Under the pieces are notes generated by a model. That model made no database searches. It was not told the DNA's origin and worked only from the letters and a program-made list of their open reading frames with translations. Below, in pieces: positions 50,825-59,814 of a stretch of 64,000 bases of DNA; the first letter of the stretch is position 1; every line of letters starts with the position of its first letter. The DNA is from Nocardia suismassiliense (GTDB lineage: Bacteria > Actinomycetota > Actinomycetes > Mycobacteriales > Mycobacteriaceae). The DNA is taken from the NCBI RefSeq assembly GCF_900269665.1, contig NZ_LT985361.1, positions 6,232,707 to 6,296,706 on the forward strand, in the 5' to 3' direction. The translations under genes and the position numbers were made by a program.

Positions 50825-51967
50825 TCACTTACCCCCTTCGGTCAGGGTGACCTGGCTCGGGGCGAAGCCCGCTCCGGTCACCTCGGTGCCACCGGACTTC
50901 AGCAATTCCAGTGCCTTCGTGACGTATTCGCTCGTATAAGCGCTCGCGTCGGGATCTTTCTTCAGGACGGTGACGCCCTCTTGGTTCTTGGTGTTCTTGG
51001 CGATCTGCACGGTCCGCGCCCAGGCAGCGGGGTCGACCATGCCGATCCCGGCGGGCGAAGGCCAGATCAGCTTGTTCACCTCGTTGATCTGCCACTGCTG
51101 ATGGGTCGCGCCGAGCGTGGAGCCCGCGGCGACGGTGATGTCCCGGCATTTGTCCAGGTTGTCGCGGCAGAACACCCAGCCCTTCAGCGAGGCCGCGATG
51201 AATTTGACGGTCTGCTCTTGGTATTTGGCGTCCTGCAGCTTCTCGGTGTTGGCCCAGATGGCGTCCTGCAGCATGGCGACGCCTTCGTCGTTCCAGTCGA
51301 TGGTGGCGAAATCGTCTGCGGTGTAGAGCTTTCCGGTGGCCGGGTTCTTGGTCTCCAATAGCTGGGCGTACTCGTTGTAGGACATCGCCTGGGCGGCGGC
51401 GATGTCCTTGGCCAGGAAGGCGTTCATGTCGAACTGCTGCTGCACCAGCTTGACGTCTTTCGCCGGGTCGATGCCGGCCTTGGTCATGCCCGCGAACAGC
51501 TCGAATTCATTGCCGTAGCCCCAGTTTCCGACCGTCTTGCCGCGCAGCGCGGCCGGACCGGTGATGTTGTCGGACTTGAACGACACCTGCTTGGTGCCGG
51601 AGCGCTGGAAGATCTGCGCGACATCGGTAATGCCAGCGCCCGCCTCCCGCGAGGCCAGCGCCTTGGGCACCCAGGCGATGGCGTAGTCGGCCTGTCCCTG
51701 CGCCAGCACCGTCTGCGGGACGATATCCGTGCCGCCGTCCAGGATTTCGACCGATAAACCCTGCTCCTTGTAGAAGCCCTGATCGACCGCGGCCAGGTAG
51801 CCGGCGAACTGTCCCTGCTTGAACCATTGCAGTTGCAGGCGCACCTTGGTGAGGCCGTCGGCCGTGGTGGTGGAGCCGCCGTCGGTGGTGCTACACCCGG
51901 TCAGCACGGTCGCGGCCAGCGCGGTGAGCGCGAGACCGATCCGGAATCGTTTGGGGGACTTCGTCAT
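50825..51967 (-). CDS. NMT1/THI5-type ABC substrate-binding lipoprotein
   Basis: A 380-residue lipoprotein with lipobox LTGC (Cys25). LQLQWFKQGQFAGYLAAVDQGFY is the family signature of binding proteins for pyrimidines, hydroxymethylpyrimidine, riboflavin or taurine-like compounds; GGTDIVPQTVLAQGQADYAI follows. It probably delivers the pyrimidine, hydantoin or a breakdown intermediate to the permeases encoded upstream. The ATG overlaps the stop of the permease gene by four bases. Confidence 0.87.
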   Translation of the reverse strand: MTKSPKRFRIGLALTALAATVLTGCSTTDGGSTTTADGLTKVRLQLQWFKQGQFAGYLAAVDQGFYKEQGLSVEILDGGTDIVPQTVLAQGQADYAIAWVPKALASREAGAGITDVAQIFQRSGTKQVSFKSDNITGPAALRGKTVGNWGYGNEFELFAGMTKAGIDPAKDVKLVQQQFDMNAFLAKDIAAAQAMSYNEYAQLLETKNPATGKLYTADDFATIDWNDEGVAMLQDAIWANTEKLQDAKYQEQTVKFIAASLKGWVFCRDNLDKCRDITVAAGSTLGATHQQWQINEVNKLIWPSPAGIGMVDPAAWARTVQIAKNTKNQEGVTVLKKDPDASAYTSEYVTKALELLKSGGTEVTGAGFAPSQVTLTEGGK

Positions 51968-52752
51968 CTAGATCTCCAGAGGGTGGTGCGTGGTCTACGG
52001 GTGAGGAATTCGAGGAGTAGGACGGCGGCCAGGAAGATCAGGCCGACGAGCACGGCGCCCGCCACGTACGCCCACGCCCTGGGGTAGGCGGTATTCGCCG
52101 CCGCGGAGGTGATGCGGCTGCCGAGCCCGTTCTGCAAACCGCCGAAGTATTCGGCGATGACGGCCGCGATCACCGCGCCGGGTGCGGCGATGCGCAGACC
52201 GGTGAACAGGTACGGCAGTGCCGCGGGCAGTCGCACGGTGCGGGTGACCTGCCAGCCGCCCGCCGCGTACGACGTCATCAGATCCGTATGGACCTGCGGA
52301 ACCTGGCGCAGGCCCCTGGCCGTGCTGACGAACATCGGGAAGAACACGACGATGGTGACGACCATGCGGCGCGGGGTATCCGTGGTGGTCGAGTACATCG
52401 AGTTCAGCAGGGGCGCAAGGGCGACGATCGGCACGGCCGCCGCGCCGGCGGCGAGCGGGCTGAGCAGGCCGTCGACCAGGTGGAACCGGACTGCGAACAT
52501 CGCGGCCACGATGCCGAGCACCGCACCCACCAGCAGCCCGATCAGGGCGTTGGTTCCGGTCGCAGTCGCGGCGTCGGCGATGCGGTCGAAATTCTCGGTG
52601 AATTCGCTCGCGATGGCCGTCGGCGCGGGCAGCAGGAACGACGGCACACCGGCGGCGACAGTCAGCACCTGCCACAGCGCCAGACCACCCACGCCGAACA
52701 GCAACGGCGGCAGCACCGTTCGCCACGGCAGCGCGGTCTTCCAGGACGTCAT
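51964..52752 (-). CDS. ABC transporter permease 1
   Basis: A 262-residue permease with five to six membrane segments and the cytoplasmic coupling loop SYAAGGWQVTRTVRLPAALPYLFTGLRI (EAA-type loop of the SsuC/TauC class). It works with the ATPase encoded just upstream and a second permease at 53800. Start overlaps the ATPase stop by four bases. Confidence 0.87.
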   Translation of the reverse strand: MTSWKTALPWRTVLPPLLFGVGGLALWQVLTVAAGVPSFLLPAPTAIASEFTENFDRIADAATATGTNALIGLLVGAVLGIVAAMFAVRFHLVDGLLSPLAAGAAAVPIVALAPLLNSMYSTTTDTPRRMVVTIVVFFPMFVSTARGLRQVPQVHTDLMTSYAAGGWQVTRTVRLPAALPYLFTGLRIAAPGAVIAAVIAEYFGGLQNGLGSRITSAAANTAYPRAWAYVAGAVLVGLIFLAAVLLLEFLTRRPRTTLWRSR

Positions 52753-53678
52753 CGCAGCTCCCGCCCGGCCACCGCGCCGCTGCCGCCGTGCCCGTCGCGC
52801 AGCGCCGCGCGCACGGCGGCCACCGCCGCGAAGAAGGCTGGGCTGGAACGCACTTCGTCGCCCGCCTCGGCCGCATCACGCCTACCCCAGCCGCCCGTCG
52901 GCACGATCTCGGTGATGCGGCCCGGGCGCGGCGACATGACGACGACCCGGTCGGACAGGAACACCGCCTCCGGAATCGAGTGGGTCACGAAGACTACAGC
53001 GGCCTCGGTCTCCCCTGCGATCCGCAGCAGCTCGCCCTGCATTCGCTCACGCGTCATCTCGTCGAGCGCGCCGAACGGTTCGTCCATCAGCAGCAGCGAG
53101 GGTTTCGGGGCCAGCGCCCGGACGATCGCCACGCGCTGCTGCATGCCGCCGGAAAGCTCGGCCGGATAACGCTTGGCGAAGTCGGTCAGCCCGGCCATTT
53201 CCAGCAATTCCGCACTGCGCGAGCGCCGTTCGTTCTTGGGCACCTTGTGCAGTTCCAGCGGCAGTTCGACGTTGGCCTGCACAGTGCGCCAGTCCAGCAG
53301 GCCGGACTGCTGGAAGGCGATGCCGTAGTCCTGGTCGATTCTGGCTTGCCGCGCGGTTTTGCCGTGCACCGTTACGGTGCCGCCGGTCGGCTGCTCGAGA
53401 TCGGCGATGATGCGCAGCAGGGTGGACTTGCCGCAGCCGGAAGGGCCGATCAAGGAGACGAATTCGCGTGGTGCGACGGTGAGGGATACAGCCGAGAGGG
53501 CGGTGACCGAGCCTGCGGTGTAAACCTTGTCGACGCCGGTCAGCTGGACTGCCGCAGTTCTTTCGGCGGTCGCTGTGGTGTCGGAGAGTGAGTCCTGCTC
53601 CGCGGCGCCAGCTTGCCCGTCACCCGAAACCTGCGGCCCCTCTGCGGTTGTGACGCCTGGGCGTCCTTCGACGGTCAA
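52749..53678 (-). CDS. ABC transporter ATP-binding protein
   Basis: A 309-residue ATPase of the nitrate/sulfonate/taurine class: Walker A GPSGCGKST, Q-loop QQSGLLDW, signature LSGGMQQRV, Walker B LLLMDEPFG and the switch histidine in FVTHS. An N-terminal extension of about 40 residues precedes the core. TTG at 53678 is chosen because AGGAGGT lies five bases upstream; the 29 codons before it have no such site. The C-terminal 40 residues are Ala/Gly-rich. Confidence 0.88.
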   Translation of the reverse strand: MTVEGRPGVTTAEGPQVSGDGQAGAAEQDSLSDTTATAERTAAVQLTGVDKVYTAGSVTALSAVSLTVAPREFVSLIGPSGCGKSTLLRIIADLEQPTGGTVTVHGKTARQARIDQDYGIAFQQSGLLDWRTVQANVELPLELHKVPKNERRSRSAELLEMAGLTDFAKRYPAELSGGMQQRVAIVRALAPKPSLLLMDEPFGALDEMTRERMQGELLRIAGETEAAVVFVTHSIPEAVFLSDRVVVMSPRPGRITEIVPTGGWGRRDAAEAGDEVRSSPAFFAAVAAVRAALRDGHGGSGAVAGRELR

Positions 53679-53799
53679 CGGGTACCTCCTGATGAGCTGC
53701 CGCGCGGGCGGCGGTAGTAACTGAGCACGGATGCGGGTGCGGCGCAGCCGCACGTCGCTGTGCACCCGACCCGAACCCGATCAGCGCACGAACGGGCGT

Positions 53800-54681
53800 T
53801 CACCGATCCGCTCCCGCGGGCCGGGCGGCCCCGACCGGCCTGCTGTAGCGACGCAGCGCCAGTTCGGCCACGCCGACGACTGCGGTGACGACGACACCGA
53901 GCAGCGCGGCGGCCAGGACCGCCGCGTAGAGCCGTGAGGCATCACCGGTGGCCTGCTGGGAGAAGACAATGATCTGGCGGCCGATGCCACCCGCGGTGCC
54001 GGTGGAGATCTCGGCGACGACGGCCCCGATCACCGAGGCCGCGGCGGCCAACCGCAAGGCGGGCAGCAGGTGCGGGACAGCGGCCGGAAGCCTCAGGTGC
54101 AGCAGGGTCTCCCACCAGCTGGCCGAATAACTGTGCAGCAGTTCGACCGACGCCTTCGACGGTGCCTGCAATCCGCGCAGCATGCCGACCGCCACCGGAA
54201 AGAACGCCAGGTACGACGCGATGACCGCGATACTCATCCACGGCCGCCACGGCTCCCCCGCGATCACGATCTTGCCGCCCCACCCGGCGACCAGCGGTGC
54301 CAGCGCGATCAGCGGAACCGTTTGCGACACAATGATATACGGCAGCAAGCCACGCTCGACGAAGGCGAAGCGCTGCATCACCACGGCGAGCAGTACGCCG
54401 ACGACAGTGCCGATCAACAGCGCGAGCAACGCCAGGCCGAGGGTGAATCCGGCGGTTCGCACCAGGGTGACGCCCACCGTCCCGTTGCCATCACGCTCGC
54501 CGAGCACCGTGAGGACCGCCCATACGTGCGGCAGCGCCCCGTCTCCGGTGCGCGGCAGGATCCGCTGGTCCCCGATGCTCACTCCGCTTTCGGGGACAAC
54601 GAGTTTCACCAATTCCCAGCAGCCGAGCACCAACACCAGCACGGCGACCGCGTACACGGCCCGTGCCGTACGCAATCTCAT
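53800..54681 (-). CDS. ABC transporter permease 2
   Basis: A 293-residue permease of the same class as that at 51964, with the coupling loop SYSASWWETLLHLRLPAAVPHLLPALRL. Two different permeases and one ATPase make a heterodimeric importer. It is separated from the ATPase gene by about 120 bp and follows the luciferase-like gene by 46 bp. Confidence 0.86.
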   Translation of the reverse strand: MRLRTARAVYAVAVLVLVLGCWELVKLVVPESGVSIGDQRILPRTGDGALPHVWAVLTVLGERDGNGTVGVTLVRTAGFTLGLALLALLIGTVVGVLLAVVMQRFAFVERGLLPYIIVSQTVPLIALAPLVAGWGGKIVIAGEPWRPWMSIAVIASYLAFFPVAVGMLRGLQAPSKASVELLHSYSASWWETLLHLRLPAAVPHLLPALRLAAAASVIGAVVAEISTGTAGGIGRQIIVFSQQATGDASRLYAAVLAAALLGVVVTAVVGVAELALRRYSRPVGAARPAGADR

Positions 54682-54727
54682 CTGTGCTCCGCACCCAGCT
54701 CAGCCACACCGGTGCGTACCTCGGCCA

Positions 54728-55762
54728 TCAGACCACCTCCGTGGCGGTGACCGGATGCGCCAGCCGCGGCAACACCGACTCGCCGTACGCCTCCAACGTC
54801 GCGGTTTTCGCGTCGTGCTGCAGGTACACCGCGAACTGGTCGACCCCGAGCTTTTCCAGCTCCCGCAACCGCGCCAGTTGATCATCCGGTGTGCCGAGCA
54901 GGCAGAAGCGGTCCACGATGGTGTCCGGCACGAACTCCGCGTGCGTATTACCCGCGCGCCCGTGCTGGTTGTAGTCGTAACCCTGCCTGCCCGCGATGTA
55001 TTCGGTCAGCGCGGCCGGAACCTCGCTGCCCGCACCATATTTCGACACGATATCGGCCACGTGGTTGCCGACCATGCCGCCGAACCAGCGGCACTGTTCG
55101 CGAGCGTGCGCCAACGCCGCGTCCGACCCGTCGGTGACGTACGCCGGTGCGGCTACACAGATCTTCACCGCGCCGGGGTCGCGCCCGGCTCGCTCGGCGG
55201 CGGCCCGCACCCGGGCGATGGTCCACGCGGTGATGTCTGGGTCGGCGAGTTGCAGGATGAACCCGTCGGCGACCTCGCCGGTGAGATCCAGTGCGCGCGG
55301 GCCGTATCCGGCCATCCAGACCTCCAGCCGGGAATCGCCGGCCCACGGGAACCGCACGATGGTGTCGCCGACCCGGGCGCTGCGCCCGTTGCCGAGCTCC
55401 CGGATCACCTCGATGGCGTCCCGCAGGGTGGCCAGCGTGGTGGGCTTGCCGCCGAGCGTGCGCACCGCCGAGTCGCCGCGGCCGATGCCGCAGATGGTGC
55501 GGTTGCCGAACATGTCGTTCAGGGTGGCGAAGGTCGACGCGGTCACCGTCCAGTCCCGGGTGGCCGGGTTGGTCACCATGGGGCCGACCACGACTTTCCG
55601 GGTGGCGGCGAGGATCTGGCTGTAGATGACGTAGGGCTCCTGCCACAGCAGGTGCGAGTCGAACGTCCAGACGTGCGAGAACCCGTGCGTCTCGGCCTGT
55701 CTGGCCAGTTCGACCACCCGGGAGGCGGGGGGTGTGCATTGCAGCACCACACCGATGTCCAT
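54728..55762 (-). CDS. TIGR03842-type F420-dependent luciferase-like oxidoreductase
   Basis: A 344-residue TIM-barrel enzyme of the LLM family. FSHVWTFDSHLLWQEPYV, GPMVTNPATRDWTVTAS and ICGIGRGDSAVRTLGG agree with the TIGR03842 group, which as I recall is found next to dihydropyrimidinase genes in actinobacteria. It probably uses F420 to reduce or oxidise a pyrimidine-like ring or a breakdown product. No classical dihydropyrimidine dehydrogenase is in the window, so it may supply that step; this is inference. Confidence 0.85.
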   Translation of the reverse strand: MDIGVVLQCTPPASRVVELARQAETHGFSHVWTFDSHLLWQEPYVIYSQILAATRKVVVGPMVTNPATRDWTVTASTFATLNDMFGNRTICGIGRGDSAVRTLGGKPTTLATLRDAIEVIRELGNGRSARVGDTIVRFPWAGDSRLEVWMAGYGPRALDLTGEVADGFILQLADPDITAWTIARVRAAAERAGRDPGAVKICVAAPAYVTDGSDAALAHAREQCRWFGGMVGNHVADIVSKYGAGSEVPAALTEYIAGRQGYDYNQHGRAGNTHAEFVPDTIVDRFCLLGTPDDQLARLRELEKLGVDQFAVYLQHDAKTATLEAYGESVLPRLAHPVTATEVV

Positions 55763-55813
55763 GCGGCACTCTCCGTTTCGAAGTCGGATACAGCTGTGCG
55801 GGAGCTGGGGGCG

Positions 55814-57235
55814 TCAGATCAAGTTCTGTGACAGTGCACGTTTGACGAACCGGCCGTGCCCGGCGCTGCCCAGGTAACTGCCGTGATCGATGACCACCCG
55901 GCCGCGGGAGAGCACGGTATCGACGTGACCGTCGATCTCGAAGCCCTCGTAGGCCGAGTAATCCATGTTCATGTGGTGGGTCTTGCCGAGCCCGATGCTG
56001 GTGTGCCCGTTGGGGTCGTAGATCACGATGTCGGCGTCCGCGCCGGGGCTGATGACGCCCTTGCGCGGGTACATGCCGAACATCCGGGCCGGCGTGGTGC
56101 AGCACACCTCGACCCAGCGCTCCAGCGAGATCTTGCCCCTATTGACGCCCTGGAACATCAGGTCCATCCGGTGCTCGACGCCGCCGATCCCGTTCGGGAT
56201 CTTGCTGAAATCGCCGATGCCCATCTCCTTCTGGTCCTTCATGCAGAACGGGCAGTGGTCGGTGCTGACCGTGGTCACGTCGCCGGTGCGCAGGTAACGC
56301 CACAGCTCGTCCTGATGCCCCTCGGCCCTGGACCGCAGCGGTGTCGAGCAGACCCACTTGGCACCCTCGAAACCTGGTGCGCCCAACTGTTCTTCGAGCG
56401 AGAGGTACAGATACTGCGGGCAGGTTTCGCCGAAGACGTTCTGCCCGTTGCCCCGTGCGGTGGCGATCTGTTCCAGCGCCTGCTTCGCCGACACATGGAC
56501 CACGTACAGCGGCGCACCGGTCAACTGCGCCAACATGATCGCGCGATGCGTGGCCTCCTCTTCCATCTGCCACGGGCGGCTGGTGCCGTGGAAGTACGGC
56601 GCGGTGTCGCCGCGAGCGATGGCCTGCTCGACGAGCACGTCGATGGCGATCCCGTTCTCCGCGTGCATCATCAGCAGCGCGCCCAGATCGCCCGCCGCCT
56701 GCATGGCGCGCAGGATCTGGCCGTCGGTCGAGTAGAAGACACCCGGGTAGGCCATGAACAGCTTGAAGCTGGTCACGCCCTCGGACACGAGTTCGCTCAT
56801 CCCCTTGAGGGATTCGTCGTTCACCTCGCCGATGATCTGATGGAAGCCGTAGTCGACGGCGCACTTGCCCGCCGCCTTCTGGTGCCACGCGCCGAGCGTG
56901 TCCTGCAACCGCTCCCCCGGCGTCTGCACCACGAAATCGACGATGGTCGTGGTACCGCCCCAGGCCGCGGCGCGGGTGCCGGTCTCGAAGGTGTCGGACG
57001 CCTCGGTGCCGCCGAACGGCATCTGCATGTGCGTATGTCCGTCTACCCCACCGGGAATCACGTATTTCCCGGTCGCATCGATGACGGTGTCGGCGGTGGT
57101 GGTCAGGTCCGCCCCGAGGGCGGTGGCGCCGGGTTGCAGGACGGCGACGATGGTCTCGCCGTCCACCAGCACATCGAGCAGTTGCGATCCGGTGGCCGAG
57201 ACCACCGTGCCGCCGTGGATGAAGGTCAGTGCCAT
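55814..57235 (-). CDS. hydA: Dihydropyrimidinase/D-hydantoinase
   Basis: A 473-residue zinc amidohydrolase that opens the ring of dihydrouracil, dihydrothymine or hydantoins. Metal-binding GGVDGHTHMQMPFGG (His67, His69), the carboxylated lysine in TSFKLFMAYPG (Lys158) and further ligands in VVHVSAKQALE and STDHCPF are visible. The length matches the family. ATG at 57235 begins at the usual N-terminus; the longer frame is antisense noise. Its product is the substrate of the beta-ureidopropionase encoded 17 bp upstream. Confidence 0.93.
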   Translation of the reverse strand: MALTFIHGGTVVSATGSQLLDVLVDGETIVAVLQPGATALGADLTTTADTVIDATGKYVIPGGVDGHTHMQMPFGGTEASDTFETGTRAAAWGGTTTIVDFVVQTPGERLQDTLGAWHQKAAGKCAVDYGFHQIIGEVNDESLKGMSELVSEGVTSFKLFMAYPGVFYSTDGQILRAMQAAGDLGALLMMHAENGIAIDVLVEQAIARGDTAPYFHGTSRPWQMEEEATHRAIMLAQLTGAPLYVVHVSAKQALEQIATARGNGQNVFGETCPQYLYLSLEEQLGAPGFEGAKWVCSTPLRSRAEGHQDELWRYLRTGDVTTVSTDHCPFCMKDQKEMGIGDFSKIPNGIGGVEHRMDLMFQGVNRGKISLERWVEVCCTTPARMFGMYPRKGVISPGADADIVIYDPNGHTSIGLGKTHHMNMDYSAYEGFEIDGHVDTVLSRGRVVIDHGSYLGSAGHGRFVKRALSQNLI

Positions 57236-57252
57236 GTGATCCGCACCCGCTC

Positions 57253-58089
57253 TCAGGGAGCTACCAGCGGGCCATAGGCGTCCGGCCTGCGGTCGCGGTA
57301 GAAGGCCCACCGGTCGCGGACCACTTTGATCAGATCCAGATCGAGGTCGCGGATCACCAGTTCGGGATCGGTGTCCGAGGCGACCTCGCCGACGAACTTG
57401 CCCTCGGGGTCGACGAAGTAGCTGGTTCCGTAGAAGTCGTCGTCGCCGTACTCCTCGATGCCGACCCGGTTGATCGCGCCGATGTAGTACTCGTTGGCCA
57501 CCGCGGAGGCGGGCTGCTCCAGCTTCCACAGGTAACCCGACAGGCCCCGCGAGGTCGCGGACGGGTTGAAGACGATCTCCGCGCCCGCCAGGCCGAGCGC
57601 GCGCCAGCCCTCCGGGAAATGCCGGTCGTAACAGATGTAGACGCCGACCTTGCCGACCGCGGTGTCGAATACCGGCCAGCCCAGATTGCCCGGCCGGAAG
57701 TAGAACTTCTCCCAGAAGCCGTTGACGTGCGGAATGTGGTGTTTTCGGTACTTGCCGAGATAACTGCCGTCGGCGTCGATCACCGCCGCGGTGTTGTAGA
57801 GCAGGCCGGGCTGCTCCTGCTCGTACACGGGCAGGACCATCACCATGCCCAATTCCCTTGCCAGCGCGGCGAATCGCTCCGTCGTCGGGCCCGGCACCGA
57901 CTCCGCGTACTCGTAGAACTTCGCGTCCTGCAGTTGGCAGAAGTACGGGCCGTAGAACAACTCCTGGAAGCAGATCACCTTCGCGCCCTGCGCGGCCGCC
58001 TGGCGGGCGTAATCCTCGTGCGCTTTGATCATGGACTCTTTGTCGCCGGTCCAGTTGGTCTGGACGAGCGCCGCTCGAACGATTCCCAT
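57253..58089 (-). CDS. Beta-ureidopropionase (N-carbamoyl-beta-alanine amidohydrolase)
   Basis: A 278-residue nitrilase-superfamily enzyme that hydrolyses N-carbamoyl-beta-alanine to beta-alanine, ammonia and CO2. The triad is Glu43 (FQELF), Lys116 (KYRKHHIP) and Cys153 (YICYDRHFPE). It is the first gene of the minus-strand operon reaching to 49516. There is no purine-rich ribosome site; TATAAC lies five bases before the ATG, so the mRNA may be leaderless. An N-carbamoyl-D-amino acid amidase is the main alternative. Confidence 0.9.
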   Translation of the reverse strand: MGIVRAALVQTNWTGDKESMIKAHEDYARQAAAQGAKVICFQELFYGPYFCQLQDAKFYEYAESVPGPTTERFAALARELGMVMVLPVYEQEQPGLLYNTAAVIDADGSYLGKYRKHHIPHVNGFWEKFYFRPGNLGWPVFDTAVGKVGVYICYDRHFPEGWRALGLAGAEIVFNPSATSRGLSGYLWKLEQPASAVANEYYIGAINRVGIEEYGDDDFYGTSYFVDPEGKFVGEVASDTDPELVIRDLDLDLIKVVRDRWAFYRDRRPDAYGPLVAP

Positions 58090-58211
58090 GCTTTGTTATA
58101 CTTCACTGCGAACCAATTCGGTTGTGTTACAAGATTGCGGAAACAGTTTCGTAGCCGTAAACCTCGAGCCTGGTCGTAGTTCCGGCGACGCCCCCGACGC
58201 AGAATGACGGT
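58090..58211. promoter_or_regulatory. Divergent promoter/operator between the catabolic operon and its MocR regulator
   Basis: On the minus strand TATAAC (58095-58100) ends five bases before the operon ATG, fitting a -10 box of a leaderless transcript. AACC (58111-58114) and GGTT (58120-58123) flank AATTC in a near-symmetric 13-bp dyad. TTGTTATAC and TTGTGTTAC form an imperfect direct repeat, the kind of arrangement MocR regulators bind. Confidence 0.5.
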
Positions 58212-59630
58212 GTGAGCGAGCGAATCGGCGAGGTTACGGCCCCCACGAACGGGTCGGGGCGGTTCATCGCGGACCTGGCCGACCGGACGCCCGCGGGGAT
58301 CGCGGCGGCCGTCAGCAGGCTGATCCGTTCGGGGACGTTGACACCGGGCGCGCGGCTGCCCACCGTGCGCGAAGTCGCCCGCGAATTGAAGGTCTCGCCC
58401 GCGACCGTGAATCAGGCGTGGCGGGCGCTCGCCGCCGCCGGTGCGATCGTCGCGCGCGGCCGGGCGGGCACCTTCGTCGGCGCCGCCGCCACCAACGGGT
58501 CCGGCACCGCCGTCGGCCGCTACCAGCGGCTGCACCCGCCGTCGTTGAGCGCGTTCCGCATCGATCTGTCCCGTGGCACCCCCGACCCGGAACTGCTGCC
58601 CGATCTGGGCGCCGCGCTGCGCGACCTCACCAAGGACGGCGCCAGCGACCTCGCCGCCGACTATCTGGGTGAGGCGGTACTGCCCGAGCTGGCCGCGAAA
58701 GTCCGGGCGGACTGGCCGTTTCGCGCGGAACGGCTTGCCGTCCTCGACGGTGCGCTGGACGCCGTGGACCGGCTGCTGTCCGCGCACGTCCGGCTCGGGG
58801 ACGCGGTAGCGGTCGAAGACCCTTGCTTCCCACCGTTTCTCGACCTGCTCGCCGGTCTCGGTGCTCGGCCGGTCCCCGTCCGCATGGACGAATCCGGTTT
58901 GCTTCCCGACGAACTCGCGCGAGCTGTCGCAGTGCACGGTGCCACTGCGCTGATCCTGCAACCACGAGCCCAGAACCCGACCGGGGTCTCCCTCACCGCT
59001 GCCCGTCTCCGCGAGCTGGCCGACATCCTGCGGGACACGGGCACTCTCATCATCGAGGACGATCACTCCGCCGGAATCGCCGCCGCCACACTGCGTTCCC
59101 TCGGCAGCCGGCTCCCCCGGCGCACCGTCCACATTCGCTCGTACTCCAAATCGCACGGCGCTGACCTGCGTTTGGCCGTGGCGGGCGGGCCGGCGGACCT
59201 GCTCGACCCGGTCATCGAACGCCGCATGCTCGGCGCGGGCTGGACCAGCAGGCTGCTCCAGCGCGTCCTGCTGAGCATGCTCGACGACCCGGCGGCGATC
59301 CAGGCCGTCACCACCGCGCGTACCGAATACCGCAGGCGTTCAACGGAACTCCGTCGCGCGCTGGCCCGCCGCGGCGTCGCCGTCGCGCGCGGGGACGGCA
59401 TCAATCTCTGGCTGCCGGTCGCCGACGAGAACGCCGCCATGATCTCGCTCGCCGCGGCGGGCATCAAGGCGGCGCCCGGTGGGCCGTTCCGCGTCGGTGA
59501 CCAGCCGCCCACCGACCACCTCCGCATCACCGTCTCGGCGCTCGCCGACGGCGACCTGGATTGGCTCGCCACCGAACTCACGGCCGCCACCGCCGCGGCA
59601 CCCACCTATCGCCGCGTTCGCCGGGCTTGA
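58212..59630 (+). CDS. MocR-type (GntR/aminotransferase fusion) regulator
   Basis: A 472-residue protein with an N-terminal GntR winged helix (GARLPTVREVARELKVSPATVNQAWRAL) and a large fold-type I aminotransferase-like domain; SYSKSHGADLRLA carries the PLP-binding lysine. MocR proteins sense PLP or PLP-linked amino compounds and usually control the adjacent divergent genes. Here the target is almost certainly the pyrimidine/hydantoin operon, with beta-alanine or a related amine as a plausible signal. The start is GTG at 58212. Confidence 0.87.
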   Translation: MSERIGEVTAPTNGSGRFIADLADRTPAGIAAAVSRLIRSGTLTPGARLPTVREVARELKVSPATVNQAWRALAAAGAIVARGRAGTFVGAAATNGSGTAVGRYQRLHPPSLSAFRIDLSRGTPDPELLPDLGAALRDLTKDGASDLAADYLGEAVLPELAAKVRADWPFRAERLAVLDGALDAVDRLLSAHVRLGDAVAVEDPCFPPFLDLLAGLGARPVPVRMDESGLLPDELARAVAVHGATALILQPRAQNPTGVSLTAARLRELADILRDTGTLIIEDDHSAGIAAATLRSLGSRLPRRTVHIRSYSKSHGADLRLAVAGGPADLLDPVIERRMLGAGWTSRLLQRVLLSMLDDPAAIQAVTTARTEYRRRSTELRRALARRGVAVARGDGINLWLPVADENAAMISLAAAGIKAAPGGPFRVGDQPPTDHLRITVSALADGDLDWLATELTAATAAAPTYRRVRRA

Positions 59631-59814
59631 CCCCCTTCACATAGCCCACAGACATGCATCGGGCGCGCGAAGAACCTGCTGGTTATGCGAGCCACCTGGG
59701 GGCATGTGGATTCCGCAGTGATCGAGGCGGTCCCGGCACGCTATCGGCGGGTAGATGGCATGATTCGGCACGGCATCGTCCGGTGCGCAATCCGAATGAA
59801 GGAGATTCCTAGCG

